DNA from: Deinococcus sp. QL22
GTDB taxonomy: Bacteria; Deinococcota; Deinococci; Deinococcales; Deinococcaceae
Assembly (NCBI RefSeq): GCF_023370075.1
Contig: NZ_CP097149.1
Coordinates: 620,001 to 684,000 of the forward strand
DNA length: 64,000 nt
Reading direction: 5' to 3'
Of the stretch, positions 26,668-38,807 are shown piece after piece. Numbering within the stretch: the stretch's first letter is position 1; each line of letters opens with the position of its first letter. Under the pieces are notes generated by a model. The model had not been told where the DNA came from, did not search any database, and saw nothing but the letters and a program-made list of their open reading frames with translations. Position numbers and translations under genes: made by a program.

Positions 26668-26729
26668 GGCTGCACCGGGCGGCGGGAACGGGACACGGGA
26701 GGGATCATCTGAACATGTTACGGGATGAC

Positions 26730-28067
26730 CTATCTGGCGTAGCGCCTCCCCGTGTAATCGGTAAATATGCCGATGCCGTAGCTGACTTTGCGCGTGCTGT
26801 CTATAATCGCCGCGCCGTTCCAGGCCACACCCGTACTGCTGCCGCCGTCCAGCAAGAGCGCGTCTCGCACACCGAGGCGGGCCATGACTTTGCCCATTTC
26901 GGTGGTGGTCAGGCGAGAATGGGTAGATACGAAGACCAGATCGCGGTTGCTGCTGAGGCCCACAGCACTGCGGGCGGCGCGGCCAAACAGGGCAGGATCG
27001 CGGAAGGCCGTGTTGTAGCGCGTTTGCACCCGGCCCCCCAGCAAAATACGCGGCCCGGTGGCGATCACGGTTTCCATGCCGTTCCAGGTGGCGTCCAGCG
27101 GGCGGCCCAGCAGGCCCGTGGTGGTCACGGCAAAGGCGGCGCGGTTGTCGGGCGTGATAGCGAGCGCGGCGGGAATGCGGCCCCAGGTGAGCAGGCGGCC
27201 CTGCATCACGAGGTCTCCGGCGGGGGCAAACGTCTGGGGATGAAAATAGCTGCCGTTGATGACGGCCCGCGCCCCACTTTGCTGGGCCAAGGTGCCCACC
27301 CGCGCTCCGTAACCGAGGCCCGCACGCGGCAGCACCGGAGCCACCAACACGTCGCGGTGGCGCAGGTCGACCCGGAATACCTGCACCGGAATATTGAGCG
27401 GCCTAAAGCGCTTGTAGGTCACAGCGGCCCCGCGTGCGGCGGGCGGGATCGGCACAGGCACGCGCTGAGGCACCAGCAATTTTTGGCCCGGCATCAGGCG
27501 CGTGCGGGCGTTCAGAAGATTCAGTTTCATCAGGGCGGGGCGGGTGGTGCGGTAACGGGCAGCCAAACTGTCGGCGGTATCGCGCAGGGCCACGCGCACG
27601 TAGGTGTACACGATCCGAACTTCGGTGGTAGGCCGGGGTGCAGGGCGAACCGCCACCCCCGAACCGATCCCTGTGCCCCGCGTGGGGAGGCGCAACCGCT
27701 GGCCCGGCGTAATCACGCTGCCGCGCAGGCCATTCAACATCTGCAACGACCCCACACTGACGCCGTAGCGCACCGCGATCTTGCTCAGGAAGTCGCCGGA
27801 TTTGACGGTGTAGACGCCTTGACCAGCGTTGGCCGAACTGCGCGTCACAGGCGCAGCATTCCCACTCAGACGCAACACTTGCCCCACCCGGATGGTGTCT
27901 GTGGTCAGGCCGTTCAGGGTTTTCAGGCGGGCCACACTCAGGCCTTGGCGGGTAGCAATCTTAAAAAGGGTGTCTCCAGACTTCACTTTCACGGTAGCGG
28001 GCGCGGCCAAGGCTCCACCCAACATCATCAGGGCCAACACAGCAACAGAGCAGACACGGCGTACCAT
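26730..28067 (-). CDS. Triple-LysM, phosphodiester glycosidase (NAGPA) domain protein
   Basis: Exported protein of 445 residues with a signal peptide ([14 protein letters not shown]). Two clear LysM repeats follow, [18 protein letters not shown] and [18 protein letters not shown], and a third, weaker one is near residues 150-200 ([19 protein letters not shown]). The C-terminal half has the phosphodiester glycosidase pattern: [28 protein letters not shown] and [21 protein letters not shown]. It probably binds and trims cell-wall glycans. Confidence 0.87.
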   Translation of the reverse strand: MVRRVCSVAVLALMMLGGALAAPATVKVKSGDTLFKIATRQGLSVARLKTLNGLTTDTIRVGQVLRLSGNAAPVTRSSANAGQGVYTVKSGDFLSKIAVRYGVSVGSLQMLNGLRGSVITPGQRLRLPTRGTGIGSGVAVRPAPRPTTEVRIVYTYVRVALRDTADSLAARYRTTRPALMKLNLLNARTRLMPGQKLLVPQRVPVPIPPAARGAAVTYKRFRPLNIPVQVFRVDLRHRDVLVAPVLPRAGLGYGARVGTLAQQSGARAVINGSYFHPQTFAPAGDLVMQGRLLTWGRIPAALAITPDNRAAFAVTTTGLLGRPLDATWNGMETVIATGPRILLGGRVQTRYNTAFRDPALFGRAARSAVGLSSNRDLVFVSTHSRLTTTEMGKVMARLGVRDALLLDGGSSTGVAWNGAAIIDSTRKVSYGIGIFTDYTGRRYAR

Positions 28068-28167
28068 CGCTGCCTAGCTGAGCACGCCAAGTTCAGCAGC
28101 GGGTGAGCCGAAGCTGACCGGGCGTGAGGATAGCGGGGCCGGGGCGGTGGGGGTGGTGCAAAATGGG

Positions 28168-28650
28168 TTAGGTTCCCGGCGTACTCCCCGGCAACACCGC
28201 CACGCGACCGACCATATACGCCACCCCGTACAAGAACAGCGTGACTACCGGCAAAAAGCGCAGGCCAGTCCTGTGTTCTATCAATTTTCCGCGCACCAGG
28301 ACTTCCAGGACATACAGGCTCAGCAGCGCGAAGGCCGAGTACATCCAGTGTTCCCAGTTGCGGCTGGGATCAGGCTCGAAGCCGTATTTGGTGAGGCCGC
28401 CCGCCGCAGCGGTGGCGCTGGGCACAGCCTGACCGTTCAGAGCCAATATGATGCCTGTAACGGCTGGCAGCAACGTAAAAAACCATGTGACGCGCAGCCA
28501 AAAGATAAAGCCGGAACGCACCACGCCTTTGAGGGCCGGGGCAATGCTCCAGATGAACAGCACCAGCGTCACCATCGCGTAGGGTGTCGGCGTCAGCTTG
28601 GCCCACGCCCCAAAAAACTGATACCCGTGAACCGCTTGCAGCAACTCCAT
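28168..28650 (-). CDS. Four-helix membrane protein
   Basis: 160 residues with helices near YAMVTLVLFIWSIAPAL, RVTWFFTLLPAVTGIILAL, HWMYSAFALLSLYVLEVLV and FLPVVTLFLYGVAYMVGRV. I do not recognise a family. Stand-alone, between the LysM-NAGPA and VWA genes. Confidence 0.7.
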   Translation of the reverse strand: MELLQAVHGYQFFGAWAKLTPTPYAMVTLVLFIWSIAPALKGVVRSGFIFWLRVTWFFTLLPAVTGIILALNGQAVPSATAAAGGLTKYGFEPDPSRNWEHWMYSAFALLSLYVLEVLVRGKLIEHRTGLRFLPVVTLFLYGVAYMVGRVAVLPGSTPGT

Positions 28651-28713
28651 AGGGCTAGCCTAACGTGCTGGGGGCGGGACGTGGTGGCAACCGTCCACAG
28701 CCCATAACCCCAT

Positions 28714-30735
28714 TCAGTCGTTCAAAAACGTGAGTTCCGAGGCAGGGGGCAGGTAGGTGCCGGGGCGCAGGGGTGCAGGCTCACCAAATCGGCTGAGAAT
28801 CAGGTGGCTGGGCACGTCGGCCAGCAGCACACGCGGGCCGCTAGAGCTGACGCGCACGCCCGCGAGGGCCGGAGCCTGAAACGCCGCGCCCAGATCGGTG
28901 ATGCCTGCCCCCAGCGTAAAGGCGTGGTCGCCGTATGGCCCGGTGACGTGCAGGGTCACGCCATCGGCCAGCAGACGCAGAGGCAGACCCAAGCCAACCA
29001 ACGACCCCAGCGGCGGATGAGGCGCACGCGAGAGCCGCGCGACAGCTACACCCAACAGCGTACCGGGGCGCACCACATCGCCCGATTGCAGCAGGCGTGC
29101 GCCCTGACTGACTTCCAGATCGGCAGGCACCGTAATGATGCTGAGGCCGTCGCGGTGCTGCTCGGCCCGCAACCCGCTGAGGTGCGGCACACTGGCAAGC
29201 TGACCCAGATCGAATGCGCCCCCCAACGGCATGTTGACGCTGCTCACGTCGCCATTGGCGGTCACGAGGGCCAGCGTGCGGTCTTCGCGGTATTCCAGCC
29301 CTTCCACAGCGGGCGGCGGGACAGAAACGGGGGCAGCAGGAGCCACGCGGCGGCCCTGCCTTCTGCGCCAGAGGAAGAACAACAGACCCAACACTGCCGC
29401 GCCACCCAAAAGCCAGGCAGCAATTCGGGCCAGACTGCTGGGGTTTTCTGGCTCGGCGACAGGTATAGGAGGCGAGGCAGGCGTGCCCGTGCTGATACTG
29501 CCCGCTGCCACCACGCGCCCACCCTCGTCGCCCGTAATGATGGGCAGAGCCAGCCGCCTCCCATTTGCCAGCGCCAGGCTGGGCGTCAGAATTCGGCCCG
29601 GTTCAGCGCCCCCATTCGTGAGGCGCACCGTGAATTCACGGCTGCCGGGTTGCTGCTCCAGCACGCCTTCCAGCCCGGTTCCGTTCAAGCCGCCCACCCT
29701 CGCGCCGCCCAGATTCAGGTCAGCCGCCGCCCGGTAGCGCAGGTTTACGGTTTCGCCTGCTTTCAGGGTGCGGTCTGCGGCAGGATTCAGCCACGCCAGC
29801 GCCGGATCGGTGCCTATATTCAGCCGCAACAGCACGCGGCGGGCCGGAGCTTCGGCGCGGGTGGAAGGAGCGCAGAGCAGCGCCGGCGTGCCGTGTGGCA
29901 GGCGCGGCGGCACGCTCAGGCGAGTGAAGCCGCCCTGCGCGGTGGTTCCAGCCAACCCAACCCCACTGGCGCCGGAAGCCAGCGCCAGCGGTGTCCCATC
30001 TGGGTACGGAGCCGCCACTTGGCCCGCGTCGGTTACAGTTCGCAGGCCGTCGCCCGCTGCCACCAGCGTCAGGTCGGGCACTTCGTTTACAGGCACAGTT
30101 TGACTGTCGGCGTAGGCACTGGCGGCCAAAGCACGGGCCGCCTCGGCGGGCACAGTGGCCCCCAGCGCCACGTAATGCAGCGTATCCAGCGGGCCGCGCC
30201 CGGTAAACGCCGCCAGCGCACTCTGGGCTGTGGCGGTGCGGCTGGTGTCGTTGTCTATGCCGTCGGTCAGTACGAATACGCGGGTCAGGTAGCGCTCTGC
30301 ACCCGCCAACGGTTTCAGGGCTGCTTGCAAACTCCGGTACAGGTAGGTATTGCGCCCATCGGCCCGCAGCGCGGCCAGGTCGCCGTTAAAGCGCCCCGCC
30401 GCCCCCGGCAGATCGTAGCCGCGCTGGGTTCTCACGCCACTGTCGAAGGTCACGAGGTCGACCCGGTCAGGTTGCTCGGCCCGCACGTAGGCATTGATGC
30501 TCACCTTCACACGCTCAAAAATATCGGCCTGACCGTCGCCAATGCCGCGCATGCTGCCGCTGGTATCCAGCAGAAACACGGCCCGCGTCTGGGTGGGCAG
30601 CGGCCCGGCAGGAAGAACACAGACGGGGGCAGCGGCAGGATTGGGCAGGCTCGGTGTGGCAGCACCAGCCCGTGTCAGATGGGCCAGAGACAGGGAACCG
30701 GTCAGGCAAAGGAGGAGGAGGGAAACGCGGCGCAT
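28714..30735 (-). CDS. Exported VWA-domain protein with C-terminal anchor
   Basis: 673 residues: a signal peptide, then a VWA domain with an intact MIDAS (AVFLLDTSGSMRGIGDG, later VFVLTDGIDND). A long beta-rich middle region precedes one membrane helix (LARIAAWLLGGAAVLGLLFFLW), followed by an Arg cluster and a C-terminal region with FHA-like short strands. It probably mediates metal-dependent protein contacts at the envelope; the partner is unknown. It is divergent from gyrB. Confidence 0.8.
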   Translation of the reverse strand: MRRVSLLLLCLTGSLSLAHLTRAGAATPSLPNPAAAPVCVLPAGPLPTQTRAVFLLDTSGSMRGIGDGQADIFERVKVSINAYVRAEQPDRVDLVTFDSGVRTQRGYDLPGAAGRFNGDLAALRADGRNTYLYRSLQAALKPLAGAERYLTRVFVLTDGIDNDTSRTATAQSALAAFTGRGPLDTLHYVALGATVPAEAARALAASAYADSQTVPVNEVPDLTLVAAGDGLRTVTDAGQVAAPYPDGTPLALASGASGVGLAGTTAQGGFTRLSVPPRLPHGTPALLCAPSTRAEAPARRVLLRLNIGTDPALAWLNPAADRTLKAGETVNLRYRAAADLNLGGARVGGLNGTGLEGVLEQQPGSREFTVRLTNGGAEPGRILTPSLALANGRRLALPIITGDEGGRVVAAGSISTGTPASPPIPVAEPENPSSLARIAAWLLGGAAVLGLLFFLWRRRQGRRVAPAAPVSVPPPAVEGLEYREDRTLALVTANGDVSSVNMPLGGAFDLGQLASVPHLSGLRAEQHRDGLSIITVPADLEVSQGARLLQSGDVVRPGTLLGVAVARLSRAPHPPLGSLVGLGLPLRLLADGVTLHVTGPYGDHAFTLGAGITDLGAAFQAPALAGVRVSSSGPRVLLADVPSHLILSRFGEPAPLRPGTYLPPASELTFLND

Positions 30736-30867
30736 CGCGTGCCCATTCTGACCCGTACAGAGGCCTAACGTGCAACTTTGGCCCAGGCCTCAGAAACCGG
30801 CAGCAAACAGAAGGGCGCTGGGACGGATTTTCTACCCCCGACACCCCTCAAGAAGACTGCCCATAAA

Positions 30868-33102
<2,235 letters not shown>

Positions 33103-33129
33103 CCTCAGCCGCAACCGAGTCCAAAGAAG

Positions 33130-33156
33130 GCCGCCCCAGATGAGAGGGGCGGCTTT
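33130..33156 (+). terminator. gyrB terminator
   Basis: GCCGCCCC and GGGGCGGC arms around an 8-base loop, followed by TTTGTTGTT, 27 bases after the stop codon. Confidence 0.85.
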
Positions 33157-33176
33157 GTTGTTGCTTCAGGGTTCGG

Positions 33177-34976
33177 TTACGGACAAGTTCCCAGAGCAGC
33201 CAGATTCATCGGGGCCACACCCGGCGTCAGCACCAGCGGCAAAAAGGGCACTCCCGGTTTGCACTGCGCCCACAGCGCCAGCCCGCCCGCCACCACCGGA
33301 GCCGCGAACGACGTGCCGAAGTAGGGCCGCCCACCAAACCAGAATTCGCCCAGAGCCTGCACGCTCGGCGGCGGCGCGGTCACTCCCTTCAGGCGCATGG
33401 CGCGGTTGTAGGTCGCCATCTCCTGAGTGCCGATGTCCCAACCCGCCACGCTGAGCAGCATGGTGGGGCGTTTCTGTGCGATCAGACTGGGCAGGCCCAT
33501 CACCGAAAATTCGGCGTGCCAGTCGGCGGGGTAGTGCCAGCAGCGGTCACCGGGAATCAGGCCAGCGCAATCGTCAGTGTTGCCATACGAGGCGGCGGTG
33601 GGAACGCCCAAGAGAGCCACTTCCTGTAGGGCCAAGCGCACGCCCACCAGCGGCACCGGGCCGCCCAGGCTGAAATTGACCACATGGCGCCCGCCCTGCC
33701 GCGCCTCTGAAGCCACCGCGCACAACGCCTGCACGACGCGCAGGCTAGAACAGTTGCCCGCGCCGTCGCACACCGCCTGATAGCGCAGGGCTGCACCGGG
33801 AGCCACCGTTGCGGCAATCTGGCCCACGATACTGCCGTGCCCTGCCAGACCTGTATAAATCTGGTTGTAGTAATTGACTGGCTCGCCCATGATGAACGGG
33901 TCGGACACGCGGTTGCCTGCGCCGCTGGCCGTGTCCAGCACATGAATCGTGACGCCTTTTCCAGTGCTTCCACTGCCGGTGCCCGCGCCGATCAGTTTTT
34001 CCAGTACCGTACCGGGTTTTTCATTCTGGTATGGGGCGTCTGCCTGGGTCGGGTGAGAACCTGTGGCAGGGTCGACTTGTAGATCATCTCCGAACAATGC
34101 GCCCAGCAGGGCAATGACCCGCCCCGTAGGAAGGCCCGACGTAGGCAGCGTCGTACCCACCCAACTGCAAAAGCTGCTGCGTCGAGCGGCCACTACAGCG
34201 GCACTGTTCAGGGGCGGCAGGCTCAGGTTCGGGAGGGTCAGGTTCGGGAGCCTGAGATTCTGGATATTGAGAGTCGGCATACCTGTGCTGGTGGCTGCGC
34301 CCGGATTGACGCGCACCGGATTGAGCGCCACAGGTGGAAGGCGAACCGTTCCTATGCCCGGTTGGCTCAACGGTTGCAACGCGGGTAAGGTCAGTGCCGA
34401 CAAACGGTTAAGCGTCGCGGTCAATTCGGCGGGGCAACCGCGCTGGCAGGCTACCCCAAAGCGTTTGACGCGCTCGCTGAAGCTGGTGCGAATCTCTGCC
34501 GCCGCTGCCGGATTGACGTAGATCGCCACGTCACCCAAGGCCGATTCTGGGGGCAACACATTCAGGACAGCGCCCCCTTGAACCGCGCCGCCCTGCCGCG
34601 CCGGGTCATTCACGCCCAGCCCTTGAGGGCCGCCCGCCGCGTTTACGGGCACATCGAAGGCCAGCCAACCCGACACCGGATCGCGCACCAATGTAGCAGG
34701 CTGCCCACCGATCCAGAGGGTATCGCGCACCGTGAGGCGGGTCGGCCCCGGAATCCATACGCGCTCGCCGGGGGCCGCCGTGCCGGGAAAGACCGTGCCG
34801 ATGCTGGGGATAGTGGCAACAGTACTTTGTGCATTGACAACACTGACGGTCAGCAATGTCAGGAGCGCGAGCGTGAGCATCAGGGCCTTTGGCAGGCAAA
34901 GAGACAGGGGGGAAAAGGACGCCGGGCGGGTCTGAGCCGTACTGCTATAAAGATCGCGGTGGAGTGGGTGATTCAT
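33177..34976 (-). CDS. Exported S8 (subtilisin-like) peptidase
   Basis: 599 residues: a long signal sequence (LMLTLALLTLLTVSVVNAQ), an N-terminal IPT/TIG-like beta region (VFPGTAAPGERVWIPG), then the S8 domain from about residue 330. Catalytic residues are Asp in VTIHVLDTASG, His in GLAGHGSIVGQIAA and Ser in YFGTSFAAPVVAGG. The linker contains a short Leu/Asn/Pro repeat (NLRLPNLTLPNLSLPPLN). Several cysteines may form disulfides. Probably a secreted or surface protease. Confidence 0.88.
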   Translation of the reverse strand: MNHPLHRDLYSSTAQTRPASFSPLSLCLPKALMLTLALLTLLTVSVVNAQSTVATIPSIGTVFPGTAAPGERVWIPGPTRLTVRDTLWIGGQPATLVRDPVSGWLAFDVPVNAAGGPQGLGVNDPARQGGAVQGGAVLNVLPPESALGDVAIYVNPAAAAEIRTSFSERVKRFGVACQRGCPAELTATLNRLSALTLPALQPLSQPGIGTVRLPPVALNPVRVNPGAATSTGMPTLNIQNLRLPNLTLPNLSLPPLNSAAVVAARRSSFCSWVGTTLPTSGLPTGRVIALLGALFGDDLQVDPATGSHPTQADAPYQNEKPGTVLEKLIGAGTGSGSTGKGVTIHVLDTASGAGNRVSDPFIMGEPVNYYNQIYTGLAGHGSIVGQIAATVAPGAALRYQAVCDGAGNCSSLRVVQALCAVASEARQGGRHVVNFSLGGPVPLVGVRLALQEVALLGVPTAASYGNTDDCAGLIPGDRCWHYPADWHAEFSVMGLPSLIAQKRPTMLLSVAGWDIGTQEMATYNRAMRLKGVTAPPPSVQALGEFWFGGRPYFGTSFAAPVVAGGLALWAQCKPGVPFLPLVLTPGVAPMNLAALGTCP

Positions 34977-35075
34977 GGCCGAACCTCCTGAATGCAGTGT
35001 GAAGCTGTAGGGAGTGTGAACCCCCGGCCATGATCAGCGCGTGACCGGGCAGCGGCGGCCTCCTGAAGACGGCGG

Positions 35076-37484
35076 TTAAGACTGCATAGAACTGGGCGGC
35101 AGGCGAGACACGACCTGTGCGCTGCGGCGAATGTAGGTCACCAACTCATGCTGTCCGGCCCGTTCCAACATCTGCATCACGTCCTCGAAGGCACTCAGAT
35201 CGCCCTCAATTTCACTGAGATTGCTCAGCGCCAACCCCAGAGTGCGGATGCTGCCCGTGCCCTTAAGGTGGCTGATGGCCTGCTTATACAGTTCGGCGGC
35301 AGTTTTGAGATTGCCCTGCAGATGCAGCCTGACCCCCAGATTGATCAGCGCCTGAGCCAGCCCCAACGTGTCTCCGGCCCGCGTGAGTTCTTGTACAGCT
35401 TGGCGCAAAGCCGATTCAGCCTGTTCCCACTGGCCGTGTTGCCCCAGCATTTGGGCGTAATTGACCAGCATCGTGCCGCGCACACTCGGAACACCTTTGG
35501 CGCGTTCCAGCAGGGCGTCAAAGGCTTCGGCAGGAGCGACGCCCAGGCGCACACGGGCCAGCGCCACAAAACCGAGTTCACTCAGATGTTGCTCCTCGTC
35601 GCCGTTCAGTTGCCAGAGGTCAGCGGCGATGCGGCTATAACGCCGTGCTTCGTCCCAATTCTCGCGGATTCGGGCCGCGTGGGCCAGCACGCTCGCGGCC
35701 TGCGCGCCCTCTGCGCCCGTGCCCGTGACCCGGCCTGCCAGCGCGGTGGCTTCGGTGGGGCGGCCCATGCGAACCAGCGCAGTGGCGCGGGCAGACAGGG
35801 CAGCAGGGGCGTCGGCGTGGGGCGGCGTCAGGGCGTCCAGCCGCCGGAGGGCAGCGGCATATTGGCCCGCGCCCAGCAGCGCCCAAGCGTGCGCCACGGC
35901 CAGTTGAGGCCATGCTGGAAGGCTGTCCAGCAGGGCACGGGCTTCTCCGGGGTGGCCCCGCCGAATCAGGGCGTGTGCGCGGGCGGCGGCCACGGCAGCA
36001 ATGCGGGTGTCGTCTGCACCTTCCCACAGGTCGCGGGCGGCGGCGTAGTGCGGCCAGGCGGCTTCGGGCGGCAGGGCGCGGGCCAAACGCAAATGCAACA
36101 ACTGAGCCTGGACATAGATGGCCGACAGGTATTGACGGATAGTGGCGGCAGCGTACACCCGGCCTGTTTCGCCCGTCAGACCCTCCACAGTCAAGGCCGA
36201 CAGAATGCGGGCAAAAGCGTCGGCGTGCAGGTTCAGGGCGGCGCGGGTGGCCCGCAGATCGGGGTGGTCTTGGAGGGCCAGCAGCAAAAATGTGTCGCGC
36301 AGTTCGGGGGGCAGCGCACGCACTTTGGCCCCCTGCCCCAGCTCCAGCGGTTGCCCACGCAGGGCCGCGCCCACCAGCGTCGGGTGTCCGTCGGTGAGGG
36401 CGTGCAGGCCGGGCTCCTCTACGTCTTCAGGGTCTAGCAATCCCAACGTCAGGTGTGTCCGGACTTCAAACGGGGGATGACGGCGCGACGTGACCAAAAT
36501 CACGGCTCCGAGTTCTTGCCGTTGGGCCTGCCGTGCGGCCAGCGTCAGCACCTCTCGGCTGGCCTCGTCCACGCTGTCCCAGTCGTCAATGGCAACTTTC
36601 AGGCGGGGGGTTTGGAAGGCGCTAAGAGCTTCTTGTGGCGTCCTGATTGGACGTGGCAGCAACGGCGCGAGTGTGGCGTAAGGCTCCGGCCTTCCCCTCA
36701 GAATCTGCCAGCCCCCTGCCCGGTTCAGGGCGTCTAGCAGCGCAGTTTTGCCCATTCCGCCGGGGCCGCTGACCCACGTGAAGCCTCCGGGCGGCAACGC
36801 GGCCAATTGCCTCAGTTCGGCGGCGCGGCCCACGAACGGGGTGGAAGCGGCCAAGATACGGTCAGCAGGACTGTCCAGCGGCACGCCCAGGCTGCGGGCG
36901 TCGCGCTCCACCTGAGCGGCCAGCGGGTGGGCGCTCAGGTTCAGCAGATGATAGAGCCGGGGGAGTTCGGCTTCATCGGGTGGGGGCGCGCCGGGCAGCA
37001 GCAGGGCGCGGGCGGCCAAAGCTGAGGCCTCTGCGGTGTTACCCCGCGCCGCCGCCTGCCCACCCAGGGTCAGCAGCGCGGCCCGCATCTCCAGCGCCAG
37101 GGCTTCGCGCGTTTCATACACCCATTCTTCTAAATCTCCTCCCAACGGAATGGTCAGGCTGTCTAAAAACGGCCCGCCGTACAGGGACACCGCCTGTTCC
37201 CACTGCCCGCTTCTGGCCGCCGCCCGCATCTGGGCCGCGTCACAGAGCAGGGCCGCTTCCACCCGGCTGCCTTCTTCGTGCAGCGCCCCCGGCAATGTCC
37301 GCAGATGCACCAGATGTTGCGCGAGGCTGTTCATGGGGTTGGCAGCGTCGGGCCAGAACACGTCGGCCAGACGGCGGCGCGGTTGCGGCCCTTCCAGGCA
37401 CAGGTACGCCAGCAGCAGCAGCACCTTTTCGCGCTTCAGGCCCGCGCCTTCTACTGCCAGCGTTCCCAGCGTCCGCAGCCTCAT
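35076..37484 (-). CDS. SARP/BTAD-type transcriptional activator with ATPase and TPR
   Basis: 802 residues. An N-terminal winged-helix region of the SARP kind (MRLRTLGTLAVEG, then LLLLAYLCLEGPQPRRRLADVFWP) is followed by a BTAD helical region, a P-loop ATPase with Walker A SGPGGMGKTALL and Walker B-like VAIDDWDS, and a C-terminal array of TPR-like helices. Domain order is as in large SARP or AfsR-like regulators. There is no neighbouring biosynthetic cluster, so the target is unknown. A 475-base gap lies upstream. Confidence 0.8.
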   Translation of the reverse strand: MRLRTLGTLAVEGAGLKREKVLLLLAYLCLEGPQPRRRLADVFWPDAANPMNSLAQHLVHLRTLPGALHEEGSRVEAALLCDAAQMRAAARSGQWEQAVSLYGGPFLDSLTIPLGGDLEEWVYETREALALEMRAALLTLGGQAAARGNTAEASALAARALLLPGAPPPDEAELPRLYHLLNLSAHPLAAQVERDARSLGVPLDSPADRILAASTPFVGRAAELRQLAALPPGGFTWVSGPGGMGKTALLDALNRAGGWQILRGRPEPYATLAPLLPRPIRTPQEALSAFQTPRLKVAIDDWDSVDEASREVLTLAARQAQRQELGAVILVTSRRHPPFEVRTHLTLGLLDPEDVEEPGLHALTDGHPTLVGAALRGQPLELGQGAKVRALPPELRDTFLLLALQDHPDLRATRAALNLHADAFARILSALTVEGLTGETGRVYAAATIRQYLSAIYVQAQLLHLRLARALPPEAAWPHYAAARDLWEGADDTRIAAVAAARAHALIRRGHPGEARALLDSLPAWPQLAVAHAWALLGAGQYAAALRRLDALTPPHADAPAALSARATALVRMGRPTEATALAGRVTGTGAEGAQAASVLAHAARIRENWDEARRYSRIAADLWQLNGDEEQHLSELGFVALARVRLGVAPAEAFDALLERAKGVPSVRGTMLVNYAQMLGQHGQWEQAESALRQAVQELTRAGDTLGLAQALINLGVRLHLQGNLKTAAELYKQAISHLKGTGSIRTLGLALSNLSEIEGDLSAFEDVMQMLERAGQHELVTYIRRSAQVVSRLPPSSMQS

Positions 37485-37784
37485 CAGCTCAGCGGCGGCC
37501 CGTGTGGGCAGGAGTGGAGCAACGCCGTCTCATACGCGCATTCTTGACCACTGTGGGAAAGGGCGCAAGCAGATTACGACAAATCTCACAGTTCGCTAAA
37601 CGGCGGAGAGGTACGGAAGGCTGCGTTGTCGCGCTCCGCCGGAGAAAAAAGCCACTGAGACGCGGTTTTTCTAGGGGTGAACTCCGTGCCGACTCTCCGA
37701 CTGTCTGAACTCGGTGTAAATCTGTTTGGTGCTGAGTTGGCTGTGATTCCGGCTGGGAGGATGAACCTCCCAGTCTGATTCGCA

Positions 37785-37890
37785 GCCAGCCCCCCTCGAC
37801 TTGCAAAGCTCCGTAGGAGAGGGGAGCGCAATAGCTTTTGTCCTCCCCTCAAGGGGGCGCTGCGCCAGCAACGGGGGGGGGTTCCCCCAG
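37785..37890. repeat. Dispersed intergenic repeat (GCAGCCAGCCCCC type)
   Basis: It contains GCAGCCAGCCCCC, AGCTTTTGTCC, AAGGGGGCG and GCGCCAGCAACGGGGG. A second copy with the same order of words lies at 52567-52655. The rest of the gap 37485-37960 holds no other recognised element. Confidence 0.55.
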
Positions 37891-37960
37891 AATCGTCCCC
37901 TCTAGATTCATACAACAGGTTCATGCCCATGCGCTGGCTCCGGCGCTTTATGGTGGGGAT

Positions 37961-38728
37961 ATGTCAACTGCACCCCCGGCCCTGCAAGACATCTCCCGCG
38001 CCCTGACCCCCGGCCATCCGAGCTGGCCCGGCGACCCCGAATTCGCGCTGCACCCCCGCGCACGCATGGCGGCGGGCGACAGCGTGAACACGGCAGAACT
38101 GACGATGAGTACCCACACCGCCACGCACGTCGACGCGCCGTGGCACTACGCTGACGCCGCCGAAAAACTGGAGGCCGTGCCGCTGAGCCGCTATGTGGGC
38201 CGCTGCCGCGTGATTCGGGTTCAGGCCAGTCAAACACAGGGCAGCGGCGAGCCTGCGCGGGTGGGCGTGGACGCGCTGGAAGGATTGCCCGACCAGCTGC
38301 CGCCCCGCGTGCTGCTGCATACCGGGCAACCCGCCCACTGGGACGCTTTCCCCGAAGATTTTACGGCCCTGCACCCCGACCTGATCGCGGAACTGGGACG
38401 GCGCGGCGTGCAGTTGCTGGGAACAGATAGCCCCAGCGTTGACCCCCTGACCAGCACAACGCTGGACGCCCACGCCGCCTGCTTTGCAGCGGGCATCCTG
38501 ATTCTGGAAGGCCTGAACCTGAGCAGCGTGCAGGACGGCGAATACGACCTGATGTGCCTGCCGATGCCGCTGGCGAGTGGCCCGGACGCTGCCGGGAACT
38601 ACATCGGCATAGACGGCGCACCTGCCCGCACCGTGCTGCTGCCCGCCGGAACCTTGGCCGCCCTAGAAACGACAACTCTGGAGTCGACAGAACTGGAGGC
38701 TGCGGCCCTGAGTGGACTGGGCGAGTGA
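37961..38728 (+). CDS. kynB: Kynurenine formamidase (cyclase family)
   Basis: Metal-dependent hydrolase of 255 residues that converts N-formylkynurenine to kynurenine. It starts DISRALTPGHPSWPGD as KynB does, with the metal-binding STHTATHVDAPWHY motif and later LLGTDSPSVDPLTSTTLDAH. The start is ATG 37961 with GGTGGGGA before it; the open frame upstream lacks family character. Kynureninase follows 79 bases later, so the pair makes the middle of the tryptophan-to-anthranilate route. Tryptophan dioxygenase is not in the window. Confidence 0.9.
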   Translation: MSTAPPALQDISRALTPGHPSWPGDPEFALHPRARMAAGDSVNTAELTMSTHTATHVDAPWHYADAAEKLEAVPLSRYVGRCRVIRVQASQTQGSGEPARVGVDALEGLPDQLPPRVLLHTGQPAHWDAFPEDFTALHPDLIAELGRRGVQLLGTDSPSVDPLTSTTLDAHAACFAAGILILEGLNLSSVQDGEYDLMCLPMPLASGPDAAGNYIGIDGAPARTVLLPAGTLAALETTTLESTELEAAALSGLGE

Positions 38729-38807
38729 GCATGCTGCCTGTTTGCCCTTCCAAATTCACAGGGAATAGACCACCTGTTCACTTCAAATCTGCTTCAATGG
38801 AACTCCT

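Noticed and set aside
26715..28106. 463-codon plus-strand frame
   Set aside because: Antisense of the LysM-NAGPA gene; no recognisable domain.
28804..30768. 654-codon plus-strand frame
   Set aside because: Antisense of the VWA gene, which has a signal peptide and an intact MIDAS motif.
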